From contig NZ_CP173427.1 of the NCBI RefSeq assembly GCF_045038035.1, positions 5,084,001-5,148,000 on the forward strand: a DNA stretch of 64,000 nt, given 5' to 3'. A program made the translations under genes and the position numbers. How positions within the stretch are numbered: position 1 is the first letter of the stretch; every line of letters begins with the position of its first letter. Of the stretch, positions 10,189 through 18,593 are shown piece after piece. Below the pieces are notes generated by a model. That model saw nothing but the letters and a program-made list of their open reading frames with translations. It was not told the origin of the DNA and ran no database searches. Source of the stretch: Paenibacillus_F chitinolyticus_A (lineage in GTDB: Bacteria; Bacillota; Bacilli; Paenibacillales; NBRC-103111).

Positions 10189-10854
10189 ATGAAACATGAA
10201 AAAGCGGTTGTCGTATTCAGCGGCGGACAAGACAGCACGACGTGTCTGTTCTGGGCCCTGAAGCATTTTGGCGAGGTGGAGACGCTCACGTTCGATTACG
10301 GGCAGCGCCATAAACTCGAAATCGAGTGCGCGGCGCAGATTGCGCGCGAGCTTGGCGTAAAGAACACCGTACTGGACATGAGCCTGCTGAACCAGCTCGC
10401 CCCCAATGCGCTTACGCGCGGCGATATCGAAATTGAAGAAAAAGAAGGCGAACTTCCTTCCACGTTCGTGGACGGACGCAACCTGCTGTTCCTTTCTTTT
10501 GCAGGCGTATACGCCAAAGGGGCCGGGGCCAGACACCTCGTTACCGGCGTGTGCGAGACGGATTTCAGCGGCTACCCGGACTGCCGGGACGCTTTCGTAA
10601 AATCCCTTAACGTGACCCTGAACTTATCCATGGATTATCCATTCGTTATCCATACGCCGCTGATGTGGCTGAATAAAGCGGAAACGTGGAAGCTTTCCGA
10701 CGAGCTGGGAGCTTTCGATTTTGTGCGCACCAAGACGCTTACGTGCTATAACGGCATCGTCGGAGACGGCTGCGGCGGGTGCCCGGCATGCAAGCTCCGT
10801 TCGGCCGGTCTGCGGAACTATCTTCTGGAGCGCGAAGGAGCCGATGCCCGATGA
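10189..10854 (+). CDS. queC: 7-cyano-7-deazaguanine synthase QueC
   Basis: QueC converts 7-carboxy-7-deazaguanine to preQ0 using ATP and ammonia. The P-loop SGGQDSTT lies near residues 10-17. TLTFDYGQRH and GVCETDFSGYPDCR are characteristic, and the zinc-binding cysteines are in CYNGIVGDGCGGCPACK. The ATG at 10189 gives 221 residues, the usual length; AAGGAG lies upstream. A longer frame from a TTG at 10120 reads into the leader and is rejected. The stop overlaps queD by ATGA. Confidence 0.97.
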   Translation: MKHEKAVVVFSGGQDSTTCLFWALKHFGEVETLTFDYGQRHKLEIECAAQIARELGVKNTVLDMSLLNQLAPNALTRGDIEIEEKEGELPSTFVDGRNLLFLSFAGVYAKGAGARHLVTGVCETDFSGYPDCRDAFVKSLNVTLNLSMDYPFVIHTPLMWLNKAETWKLSDELGAFDFVRTKTLTCYNGIVGDGCGGCPACKLRSAGLRNYLLEREGADAR

Positions 10855-11339
10855 AGACGCCAGGCGAATTCCGCATCGTAGAGAACCTTCAGCGGTACGG
10901 GCAGGACATCCGGCACGAACAGCTCCGTTACCATACCAAGCGGGTCCTCGTTTCCAAAGAATTTACGTTCGATGCGGCGCATCATCTCCACGCTTACGAG
11001 GGCAAGTGCAAAAACCTTCACGGCCATACGTACAAAGCCGTTTACGGAATCAGCGGCTATGTCAACGAGATTGGCCTCACGCTTGATTTCGGAGAGATCA
11101 AAGATATCTGGAAAACCCGGATCGAGCCTTATCTCGATCACCGGTATCTGAACGAGACGCTCCCGCCCATGAACACTACCGCCGAGAATATGGTTGTCTG
11201 GCTGTACGAACAGATGGAGACGGCTCTGCAGTCGGATGAGATACAGGCCAAAGCCCGGGGCGGCAGGGTCGAATTCGTCCGTCTGTACGAGACGCCGACA
11301 AGTTATGCCGAAGCGAGACGGGAGTGGATGTGCGAATGA
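10851..11339 (+). CDS. queD: 6-carboxy-5,6,7,8-tetrahydropterin synthase QueD
   Basis: QueD makes 6-carboxytetrahydropterin from 7,8-dihydroneopterin triphosphate, the first committed step of queuosine-precursor synthesis. The zinc histidines and catalytic cysteine are in FTFDAAHHLHAYEGKCKNLH and HGHTY. LDFGEIK and LDHRYLNE are family blocks. The start overlaps the queC stop and the stop overlaps the queE start, each by ATGA, so the three proteins are translationally coupled. At 162 residues it has a slightly extended N-terminus. Confidence 0.96.
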   Translation: MKTPGEFRIVENLQRYGQDIRHEQLRYHTKRVLVSKEFTFDAAHHLHAYEGKCKNLHGHTYKAVYGISGYVNEIGLTLDFGEIKDIWKTRIEPYLDHRYLNETLPPMNTTAENMVVWLYEQMETALQSDEIQAKARGGRVEFVRLYETPTSYAEARREWMCE

Positions 11340-12313
11340 GCGCGGATCTTTCCCGTACGACAGCTCTACCTGGCGCACCGGCCAAGACCGCGGCGGCAGG
11401 CCATGCGGGAGCGGCGAACGAGAGCCCGCTCAACGGCCGGACTACCGGAGCTTCAAGCCCGGATGCCGGCCGGAGCCAACGCCACTCCCCGCAAAGCCGA
11501 AGCAGGGGCGGCTCCCCTTCGGCAGACGCGTACGCCCCCCTTCCGGGCAAAGCGGCGGCTGCTGCCGTGTCCCCTTCGGGCACGGCAGCAGCGGGTGAAG
11601 CGACCATCCCCGTGCTCGAAATCTTCGGCCCGACTGTCCAGGGCGAGGGCATGGTCATCGGGCGCAAGACGATGTTCGTGCGCACCGCCGGCTGCGATTA
11701 CCGCTGCTCCTGGTGCGATTCCGCGTTTACGTGGGACGGATCGGGCGCAGGCGATATCCGTCCGCTCACCGCGGAAGCGGTCTGGGAGGAGCTCGTCCGC
11801 ACCGGCGGCAGCCGCTTCTCCCACGTGACCTTGTCGGGCGGCAATCCCGCCCTCCTGCGCAGCCTGGGCCCGCTCGTGAAGCTGCTGCGGGCCAAAGGCA
11901 TCCGCACCGCCGTCGAGACGCAGGGCTCCCGCTGGCAGGACTGGCTGACCGAGATCGACGAGGTCACGCTCTCTCCCAAGCCGCCAAGCTCCGGCATGGA
12001 GACGGATTTCGCCAAGCTGGACGACATCGTCCGGCGGCTGAACCCGGACGGCATCAGCCTCAAGGTGGTCGTGTTCGACGAACGCGATTTCGCGTTCGCC
12101 CGGGAGGTCCACCGCCGCTACCCTGCCGTCCCGTTCTATCTGCAGGCCGGCAACGAGGACGTCCGCCTCGCGGACGACGACCTGCTCCGCGGGCAGCTGC
12201 TGCGCAAATACGAGTGGCTCGTCGATTTGACGATGGCGTCCGAGGATTTGAACGACGTGCGCGTGCTGCCTCAGCTTCACGCCCTGCTGTGGGGCAACAA
12301 GCGGGGCGTCTGA
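11336..12313 (+). CDS. queE: 7-carboxy-7-deazaguanine synthase QueE with an extra N-terminal region
   Basis: This radical SAM enzyme contracts carboxytetrahydropterin to 7-carboxy-7-deazaguanine. The enzyme proper starts near residue 92 (PVLEIFGPTVQGEG), with the cluster cysteines at about 120, 124 and 127 in CDYRCSWC. TLSGGNPALL and the VTLSPKPPSSGM block follow. The frame begins about 90 residues earlier, at an ATG overlapping the queD stop, and this segment is low-complexity, rich in Ala, Gly, Ser, Pro and Arg. Family members are usually 210-250 residues, so the extension is unusual; translation could instead start further in. Confidence 0.93.
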   Translation: MSADLSRTTALPGAPAKTAAAGHAGAANESPLNGRTTGASSPDAGRSQRHSPQSRSRGGSPSADAYAPLPGKAAAAAVSPSGTAAAGEATIPVLEIFGPTVQGEGMVIGRKTMFVRTAGCDYRCSWCDSAFTWDGSGAGDIRPLTAEAVWEELVRTGGSRFSHVTLSGGNPALLRSLGPLVKLLRAKGIRTAVETQGSRWQDWLTEIDEVTLSPKPPSSGMETDFAKLDDIVRRLNPDGISLKVVVFDERDFAFAREVHRRYPAVPFYLQAGNEDVRLADDDLLRGQLLRKYEWLVDLTMASEDLNDVRVLPQLHALLWGNKRGV

Positions 12314-12492
12314 TCTCCGCGGACGCAGCGGCCTGACCCTGCGTCCGTCCATGGTGATCGGGCTGCCCTAAGCAGAGCTGCAGCCTGCTACCCGCTTGCA
12401 TTTATCGAAGGCGGAGCAGCATGACTTCCTCCAGCCTTGCCTAACATGCGGTCGCCCGCAGTCTTATGAATTTAAAACCGGAGGTGCCTTTT

Positions 12493-12987
12493 ATGGCCGG
12501 AAGAAACCAGGAAGAGCTCGATCTTACTCTGCTTGGCAACCAGCAAACTCAATACCCGTTTAATTATGCGCCGCAGGTGCTTGAATCCTTCGACAATAAA
12601 CACCCTTACCGCGATTATTTCGTCAAATTCAACTGCCCGGAGTTTACGAGCCTGTGCCCGATCACCGGACAGCCCGATTTTGCCACCATTTATATCAGCT
12701 ATATACCGGACGCCAAAATGGTCGAAAGCAAGTCGCTCAAGCTGTATCTGTTCAGCTTCCGCAATCACGGCGATTTCCATGAGGACTGCATGAACATCAT
12801 TATGAACGATCTGATCAAGCTCATGGACCCGAAATACATCGAGGTCTGGGGCAAATTCACCCCGCGCGGCGGAATTTCCATCGATCCTTACTGCAATTAC
12901 GGACGTCCCGGCACCAAGTACGAGCAGATGGCGGAGCACCGCCTGATGAACCACGACCTTTACCCGGAAAAAGTCGATAACCGCTAA
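12493..12987 (+). CDS. queF: NADPH-dependent preQ0 reductase QueF
   Basis: QueF reduces the nitrile of preQ0 to the amine preQ1, the ligand of the riboswitch that leads this operon. It is the short 164-residue unimodular type. FVKFNCPEFTSLCP contains the catalytic cysteine, ESKSLKLYLFSFRNHGDFHE the substrate and cofactor residues, and GKFTPRGGISIDPY the C-terminal block, all nearly as in Bacillus. The ATG at 12493 is preceded by GGAGGTG at good spacing; an ATG at 12466 is less likely. Confidence 0.97.
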   Translation: MAGRNQEELDLTLLGNQQTQYPFNYAPQVLESFDNKHPYRDYFVKFNCPEFTSLCPITGQPDFATIYISYIPDAKMVESKSLKLYLFSFRNHGDFHEDCMNIIMNDLIKLMDPKYIEVWGKFTPRGGISIDPYCNYGRPGTKYEQMAEHRLMNHDLYPEKVDNR

Positions 12988-13087
12988 GCCGCCGACCATT
13001 TAACCGGCTATAAACGGCTTAGCCCGTACCCGTATATGACCGAAAATGAGTTCCGGTATTTTCAACGTATCGCCCGCCGATATGCCT

Positions 13088-13112
13088 AAAGACCCCTTGG
13101 GGGTCTTTTTTT
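13088..13112 (+). terminator. terminator of the queCDEF operon
   Basis: The GACCCC stem pairs with GGGGTC around a 3-4 base loop and is followed by seven T residues. It lies about 100 bases after queF. Confidence 0.9.
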
Positions 13113-13205
13113 GTGCCGATGGGATGCCGATAACTTTGGTATACTAGGAAAGAACATCTAATTGGAGCTGGGTTGAAGGGCTTTCGGAATGGGAAAGGAA
13201 AATAA

Positions 13206-14738
13206 ATGGAAAATTTAGGGGACTATTTCAAATCGTTTTTTGCCAATATAAGCACCTTGCTCACATTTACTTATTTAGGCAGTCTGGCTTATAAATATGT
13301 TTTGTACCGGGTCCCCGTCAACTGGATGAAGGTGCTGTACATCCTGCTTTCGATAGCGGCGGGCTGGCTCTCCATGATATACGGAGCCCGGCTGACCCCG
13401 TCGGTCATCTTCGATTTAAGATTCGTTCCTATCCTGGCGGCTCCCCTGTTCCTGTCGCGTCCCTCCCACATTATGCTCATCGGAATCGGAATCGGACTGG
13501 CGCGCTTATCGTTCGGCTTGAATCACGCCGCTTGGGCGGGCTTTGGCAATATGGTCATCCTCGGCGTCATAACCGCGCTGACCAGCGAGCTGCTCAAACG
13601 CACCTCTCTGCGTCAGACCGTCCGGATTTTGCTGCTAATTCTCATCGTAAATCTGTTCAACGTGACGGACATCGCGATTCTCGGGGTATATCCGGTCGCT
13701 ACGTATCTGATCGAGCTTGCTCCGCTGTCCGGTACGGCGGGCCTGTTTTTCAGCTTTTTCTTTACGTTTATCCTGCACGATTTCAAAGCGGATTTTCTCC
13801 GGCGGGAAGCGCTGAACAAGACCAATCGGGAATTGGCCGAACAGTTCCGGCTCGCTGAAGAAAGAACCGCGGAGCTGCAGCGGATTCACGACGAGCTGGA
13901 AGTGAAAAACGAAGAGCTGGTGGCCGCTTCCCGCTACAAATCCGAATTTCTGGCGAACATGTCTCACGAGCTCCGGACCCCGCTGAACAGCATGCTGATT
14001 CTGTCCCAGTTCCTGGCCGAAAATCAGAACGGGACGCTTTCGGATGAAGAGATTGAATTTGCCGGGATTATTCACAGCTCCGGCGAGGATCTGCTTACGC
14101 TGATTAACGATATTCTGGATTTGTCCAAAATCGAAGCGGGACATATGTCCATCATGCCGGGAGAAGTGAACGTCAGCGAAGTCGTCGAAGCGATGACCCG
14201 CACGTTCGAACCCGTTGCCGCCCAGAAGGGCCTGTACTTTCACATCCGTTCAACCGGCGTTCCCGACATCATTCATACGGACGAACAGCGGCTTCAGCAG
14301 ATTTTGAAAAATCTGTTGTCCAACGCGTTCAAATTTACCCAGCGGGGCGGAGTTACGCTTACCTTTTACGTTGAAATGGACGCCAAAGGCGTTCAGCATC
14401 CCGCCGCCGCCATCCGGGATACCGGCATCGGCATCCGGGCGGACAAGCGGGAGCAGATCTTCGAAGCCTTCTACCAGGCGGACGGCACGACCAGCCGCAA
14501 ATTCGGCGGAACCGGACTCGGCCTTTCTATTTCGCGCCAGTTTGCCCGGCTGCTGGGCGGAGAAATCCGGCTGACCAGCGAAGAGGGAACCGGCAGCACG
14601 TTTACCCTCCTCCTTCCTTCCAGCAGCTTGAGCGGTCAGGAGCAGGAACTTCGGCAGCTCGTGGACGACGCCAAGCTTCCCCGGCTTACGCCTCTCTCCT
14701 CTCCGCTTTCGGAGGGAAGCAGCCGATCATCGCTCTGA
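13206..14738 (+). CDS. sensor histidine kinase with 5TM-LYT-like sensor, truncated hybrid
   Basis: Residues 1-195 hold five or six membrane helices with a LRFVPILAAPLFL block, as in 5TMR-LYT sensors. A coiled coil (about 200-240) leads to the phosphoacceptor box FLANMSHELRTPLN with His254. The ATPase domain has the N box (LKNLLSNAFKFT), DTGIGI and GGTGLGLSIS. The C-terminus after residue 470 is unlike any domain. In a different frame, the DNA just downstream encodes the end of a receiver domain, so this was probably a hybrid kinase. It has no response regulator next to it. The terminator of the queF operon lies upstream. Confidence 0.9.
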   Translation: MENLGDYFKSFFANISTLLTFTYLGSLAYKYVLYRVPVNWMKVLYILLSIAAGWLSMIYGARLTPSVIFDLRFVPILAAPLFLSRPSHIMLIGIGIGLARLSFGLNHAAWAGFGNMVILGVITALTSELLKRTSLRQTVRILLLILIVNLFNVTDIAILGVYPVATYLIELAPLSGTAGLFFSFFFTFILHDFKADFLRREALNKTNRELAEQFRLAEERTAELQRIHDELEVKNEELVAASRYKSEFLANMSHELRTPLNSMLILSQFLAENQNGTLSDEEIEFAGIIHSSGEDLLTLINDILDLSKIEAGHMSIMPGEVNVSEVVEAMTRTFEPVAAQKGLYFHIRSTGVPDIIHTDEQRLQQILKNLLSNAFKFTQRGGVTLTFYVEMDAKGVQHPAAAIRDTGIGIRADKREQIFEAFYQADGTTSRKFGGTGLGLSISRQFARLLGGEIRLTSEEGTGSTFTLLLPSSSLSGQEQELRQLVDDAKLPRLTPLSSPLSEGSSRSSL

Positions 14739-14818
14739 CCGCCCGGACCCTTCCTGGAGACCGGGAAGGCTGCGTCAAAGCCGGCGCATCGGACTGCATC
14801 ACGAAGCCCGGCCGATAA
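14711..14818 (+). pseudogene. receiver-domain remnant of the hybrid kinase
   Basis: In the +2 frame relative to the kinase, this stretch reads GGKQPIIALTARTL, then PGDREGCVKAGASDCITKPGR, then a stop. It is the classic last third of a receiver domain: the conserved Thr, the Ala/Gly pair and the Lys-Pro. The part with the phosphoacceptor Asp is absent. The kinase frame runs through the beginning and stops at 14738. A deletion plus frameshift in an ancestral hybrid kinase explains it. Confidence 0.8.
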
Positions 14819-14874
14819 CCACGCGCCCATGATGCCGGTGAAGCAATGGAGCCTCAAGCCCGGCAGATCCCATA

Positions 14875-14914
14875 GAAAAAAGCCTTCTTTCCTTGTCGGA
14901 AAGAAGGCTTTCTT
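14875..14914 (-). terminator. bidirectional terminator between kinase remnant and catalase
   Basis: A 14-bp stem (14879-14892 with 14898-14911) has an A tract on the left and T residues on the right. It can end the minus-strand catalase transcript and the plus-strand kinase transcript. The rest of 14915-15158 holds nothing recognised. Confidence 0.8.
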
Positions 14915-15158
14915 GGTTCCGGCCCTTGAAGATACGGCTATGGCATCCTTGCTTTAGCCGATGAACCACAGGGCCATCTATCTTAAAAACCTCGCGCCGG
15001 AAACGATAGGACGGCCGGTGCCCTTCAACCATCCGCGAAAGCCGGCGCCATGACACCATGCGGGAAGGGGGGAATTCCTCCTGCATGGCGGCGGGCCGCT
15101 TAACCTGATGGAGAAGAACACTGCCGTGCTGCGTTTCCCAGGCCCTTACCCGTGACAA

Positions 15159-16658
15159 TTAACGCGGAGGCATTTGTCCGGAACCGGAACCCGCTCCCTG
15201 CGGAATAAAACCGCTGAGATCGATTCCGAGCCCTTCCGCAAGCCGTGTCCCGTATTCCACATCGGCACGGAAGAAATTGCAGACGGCGCGAAGCTGGATT
15301 TGCATGTCCGTTTGTTTGAGGTCGTTCACGAGGTTGCCGATCAGGTTAGCGCGTTCTTCCGGCGTAAACCGGCGGTAACGCTCGCCTGCCTGCGTGAAAT
15401 CGTCCGTTTTCTCGATTTTGCGGCGTGTAGTAGAACCCGTCAGCGGCTTCTCGCTTTCCGCATAGGCGCTTCCCGCTTCTTTCGGCGAATGGTCGTAGGA
15501 ATTCGGCTCGTAATTGATCGCCGAATGGTCCTGGCGAACCGCCATTTGACCGTCCCGCTGATAATTGCGCACCGGCGCATAAGGGCAGTTTACCGGAATC
15601 TGCATGTAGTTCGGTCCCAACCGGTGGCGCTGTGTATCGGGGTAGGAGAACAGACGGCCCTGCAGAAGTTTGTCTTCGGAGGGTTCGATCCCCGGCACAA
15701 GCACGCTAGGCGCAAAAGCCGACTGCTCGACTTCGGCGAAGAAATTTTTAGGATTCTCGTTCAAGGTCATTCGTCCTACTTTAACGAACGGAACAAGGTC
15801 TTCCGGCCACTCCTTCGTCGGATCGAGGGGATCGAAGCTGAACTGATCCAAACGCTCCGGTTCCAGCATCTGTACATTCAGCTCCCATTCCGGATAATTG
15901 CCCGCCTCGATAGCGTCATACAAATCGCGCGTCGCGTGATTGTGGTCGCGGCCTCCTTGCTCCTCCGCTTCTTTGCGGCTTAAGGAGCGTACACCTTGCA
16001 GCGATTTCCAGGTGTATTTGACGTAAACGGCCTTGCCTTCTGCGTTTACCCATTTGAAGGCGTGCACCCCGAATCCGTCCATTTCCCGGTAGTTGGCGGG
16101 AGTTCCGCGGTCGGAGAATACCCAGGTCAGCATGTGGGTCGATTCGGGAGAAAGCGACATGAAATCCCACAAGTGATTTGGCGTTTGAACATTTGTATGC
16201 GGAGCCGGCTTCAGCGAGTGAACCATGTCCGGGAATTTCAGCGCATCGCGGATAAAGAATACGGGCAAATTGTTGCCGACCAGGTCATAATTTCCTTCGG
16301 ACGTGTAGAACTTAACGGCAAAGCCGCGCGGATCACGAAGCGTCTCCGGGGATCCACTCGGATGAATAACCGTCGAGAAGCGGACAAGCACTTTCGTTTC
16401 GACGGAAGGGTCCTGCAGAAAAGCTGCCTTGGTATACTCGCTCATGCTCGCATAAGGCCGGAATACTCCAAACGCCCCCGCACCCCGCGCATGCACGACA
16501 CGCTCCGGAATACGTTCACGGTCAAAATGTGCCAGCTTCTCCAAAAGGTGATAATCTTCGAGCAGCGTCGGACCGTGGGTACCGGCTGTCTTCGAATTCT
16601 GGTTGTCGGCAACGGGCGCGCCTTGATTCGTTGTGAGATAAGGACGATGTGGATTCAT
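15159..16658 (-). CDS. katA: monofunctional heme catalase
   Basis: The enzyme breaks hydrogen peroxide into water and oxygen. It is a small-subunit catalase of 499 residues with the catalytic histidine in RVVHARGAGAFG, the asparagine in YDLVGNNLPVFF and the heme-ligand tyrosine in RLFSYPDTQRHRLG. The ATG at 16658 has AGAGGTG 5 bases upstream; the longer frame reads into the operator region and is rejected. Two PerR-like boxes and a Fur-like box lie just upstream, which suggests peroxide- and iron-dependent control. Confidence 0.96.
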   Translation of the reverse strand: MNPHRPYLTTNQGAPVADNQNSKTAGTHGPTLLEDYHLLEKLAHFDRERIPERVVHARGAGAFGVFRPYASMSEYTKAAFLQDPSVETKVLVRFSTVIHPSGSPETLRDPRGFAVKFYTSEGNYDLVGNNLPVFFIRDALKFPDMVHSLKPAPHTNVQTPNHLWDFMSLSPESTHMLTWVFSDRGTPANYREMDGFGVHAFKWVNAEGKAVYVKYTWKSLQGVRSLSRKEAEEQGGRDHNHATRDLYDAIEAGNYPEWELNVQMLEPERLDQFSFDPLDPTKEWPEDLVPFVKVGRMTLNENPKNFFAEVEQSAFAPSVLVPGIEPSEDKLLQGRLFSYPDTQRHRLGPNYMQIPVNCPYAPVRNYQRDGQMAVRQDHSAINYEPNSYDHSPKEAGSAYAESEKPLTGSTTRRKIEKTDDFTQAGERYRRFTPEERANLIGNLVNDLKQTDMQIQLRAVCNFFRADVEYGTRLAEGLGIDLSGFIPQGAGSGSGQMPPR

Positions 16659-16669
16659 TCTGCACCTCT

Positions 16670-16684
16670 TTATAATTATTATTA
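16670..16684. promoter_or_regulatory. PerR-like box proximal to katA
   Basis: TTATAATTATTATTA matches the PerR consensus TTATAATnATTATAA at all but one defined position. It lies 11 bases upstream of the katA start codon. Confidence 0.75.
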
Positions 16685-16687
16685 TCT

Positions 16688-16706
16688 GAAAATGATTATC
16701 AATGTC
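16688..16706. promoter_or_regulatory. Fur-like box upstream of katA
   Basis: The 19-base segment GAAAATGATTATCAATGTC agrees with the classical Fur box at 16 of 19 positions. It lies 3 bases from the proximal PerR-like box, so the same region could be read by either Fur-family repressor. Confidence 0.6.
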
Positions 16707-16760
16707 ATGACGGTAGTATAGCATCGTCTTCTTGTCTTCGTCAATAGAATCACTATAAAA

Positions 16761-16775
16761 TTATAATCATTTTAA
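16761..16775. promoter_or_regulatory. distal PerR-like box
   Basis: TTATAATCATTTTAA matches the PerR consensus except for one base. It lies about 100 bases upstream of katA and about 140 bases upstream of the divergent glycosyltransferase gene. Confidence 0.6.
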
Positions 16776-16914
16776 TATAAAATAAAATCGCCTGATTTTT
16801 ACAAATTCTGACGAGGAGGCAATTGCTTTAACCGACCGTGCTTGTTTACAATAAGAATAATCCGGTGGGAAGCAGCAATGTCCAGTCCAGGATAAGAAAG
16901 GAAGATTTTGCAGG

Positions 16915-17931
16915 ATGTCGAGCCCTATTTTAACAATCGTGGTGCCTTGCTATAACGAAGAAGAAGTTCTCCCGGAAACGGTAAGCCGGTTAAGCGCGGT
17001 TCTGGACCGCCTCATCCAAGAAAAGCTTGTCGCAAAAGAAAGTGTGATGCTGCTGGTCGATGACGGCAGCAAGGACCGGACCTGGGAGCTTATCGATCAA
17101 TACAGCCGTTCCCATGACTATGTAACAGGCGTTAAGCTCGCACGGAACGCGGGCCATCAGAATGCCCTGCTTGCAGGTTTGATGACGGCGCGGCATACAT
17201 CGGACATCGTCATTTCCATCGATGCGGACCTGCAGGACGATACGGACGCGATACGCGAATTTGTACTTAAGTATCTGGAGGGGGCTGAGATCGTTTATGG
17301 AATCCGCAGCGACCGGACGACCGACACCTGGTTCAAAAAAACGACCGCCGAATCCTTCTATAAATTAATGCTACGTCTGGGCGTCCAGATTAAGAACAAT
17401 CATGCGGATTACCGGCTTATGAGCAAACGCGCGCTGGATTATTTGTCCCGCTATAAGGAAGTCAATGTGTTTCTGAGAGGGATTGTCCCGCTACTGGGAC
17501 TGCGTACGGCCGAGGTCATGTACGAGAGGAAAGAACGTTTTGCCGGGGAATCGAAGTATCCGCTGCGCAAAATGCTGTCTTTTGCACTGGACGGGATTAC
17601 GTCCTTCAGTGTCAAACCGATCCGCATGGTGACGATCACGGGATTTCTGCTTTCCATCTTCAGCGTGTTCGCCGGCGCTTACGCCATCATTTCTAAATTA
17701 TGGGGAACGACGGCTTCCGGTTGGACTTCTCTTATTTTATCCGTCTGGTTTATCGGCGGGGTGCAGCTTCTTGCCCTGGGGCTGATCGGAGAATATATCG
17801 GCAAAATCTACCGGGAGGTCAAGCAGCGGCCCTTGTATCTCATCGAAAAGTCAATCCCGGCGCACCAGGACTATGCAGACCCGGCAGACTTTGACCGGAT
17901 TCCGGTAGGGGCGGAACGAGCAAGGCGTTAG
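16915..17931 (+). CDS. GtrB/DPM-like family 2 glycosyltransferase
   Basis: The 338-residue membrane-anchored GT-A enzyme begins ILTIVVPCYNEEEVLPETV. It has LVDDGSKDRTWELI and the metal-binding region SIDADLQDD. Two C-terminal helices (MVTITGFLLSIFSVFAGAYA and LILSVWFIGGVQLLALGLIG) are as in GtrB and dolichyl-phosphate-mannose-synthase-like proteins. It should move a sugar from a nucleotide donor to undecaprenyl phosphate on the inner face of the membrane. No GtrA flippase is adjacent. The ribosome binding site AAGGAAG is about 10 bases upstream. Confidence 0.9.
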   Translation: MSSPILTIVVPCYNEEEVLPETVSRLSAVLDRLIQEKLVAKESVMLLVDDGSKDRTWELIDQYSRSHDYVTGVKLARNAGHQNALLAGLMTARHTSDIVISIDADLQDDTDAIREFVLKYLEGAEIVYGIRSDRTTDTWFKKTTAESFYKLMLRLGVQIKNNHADYRLMSKRALDYLSRYKEVNVFLRGIVPLLGLRTAEVMYERKERFAGESKYPLRKMLSFALDGITSFSVKPIRMVTITGFLLSIFSVFAGAYAIISKLWGTTASGWTSLILSVWFIGGVQLLALGLIGEYIGKIYREVKQRPLYLIEKSIPAHQDYADPADFDRIPVGAERARR

Positions 17932-18068
17932 TTTGGACGGGAACCGGCTTTCCGTGAAATTATGCATCCGCCTTTTGCCGGAAGTCCCGGGACGGGATAT
18001 CCTGACGTCCGGCTTCAGCACGAGGCTTACCTCTGCGCTGCGAGCCTTATGCCCATAGTCTTGTCATC

Positions 18069-18099
18069 ACACCGTGTGCTTACTGCGCACGGTGTTTTT
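18069..18099 (+). terminator. terminator after the GtrB-like gene
   Basis: An 11-bp stem with a single G-U pair (18069-18079 with 18085-18095) and a short loop is followed by TTTT. Confidence 0.8.
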
Positions 18100-18212
18100 C
18101 TATACGGACTGCCTCAGGCTCCGGGGCTTATGACTATTTTGCCGGACCGGATACCGCCGACCCCTTGATACTCCGGGAACTCTTGGGCATCCTAACCGCA
18201 GGAGGTGATAGC

Positions 18213-18503
18213 ATGGCAAGAAGACGAAGCCGCAGAGCCGCTGTTCCCGGAAGCGAACGCAGCCTGGATAAGTTCAAGGGCCAGGTTATGAGGGACGCGG
18301 GCTACAACGTGTCCGACGATCAGCCGAACCTGGTTAAATACGAAGTCGCCCGCACCCTTGGAGTGCCTCTGGAGCCGGGCAACAACGGTCAGCTCCGCAC
18401 CGAGGATGCCGGTAAAATCGGCGGCGAAATCGGCGGCCGCATGGTGCGGGAGCTTGTCCGGATGGCGCAGAAGCAGCTCGCGGAGCGCAGCGGGCCGAAG
18501 TAA
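18213..18503 (+). CDS. alpha/beta-type small acid-soluble spore protein
   Basis: SASPs coat and protect DNA in the spore and are cut by the GPR protease at germination. This 96-residue protein has the two conserved segments: KYEVARTLGVPLE, at the likely GPR site, and GGEIGGRMVRELVRMAQKQL. The N-terminal 30 residues are unusually Arg-rich and longer than normal. The ATG at 18213 is preceded by AGGAGGTGAT. Together with the setting it shows the organism sporulates. A sigma-G promoter could not be confirmed by eye. Confidence 0.9.
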   Translation: MARRRSRRAAVPGSERSLDKFKGQVMRDAGYNVSDDQPNLVKYEVARTLGVPLEPGNNGQLRTEDAGKIGGEIGGRMVRELVRMAQKQLAERSGPK

Positions 18504-18593
18504 TACCGGCACGCCGGGCGGTCCGCCGCCCGCAAGGCTGACTGCCCGCCGAGCCGCTCTGCGCGGCGGAGCATAAATCCGCGGCTCCGTCCG

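Noticed and set aside
16659..16724. Longer catalase N-terminus
   Set aside because: It would be translated through the PerR/Fur boxes; the ATG at 16658 has a proper ribosome binding site.
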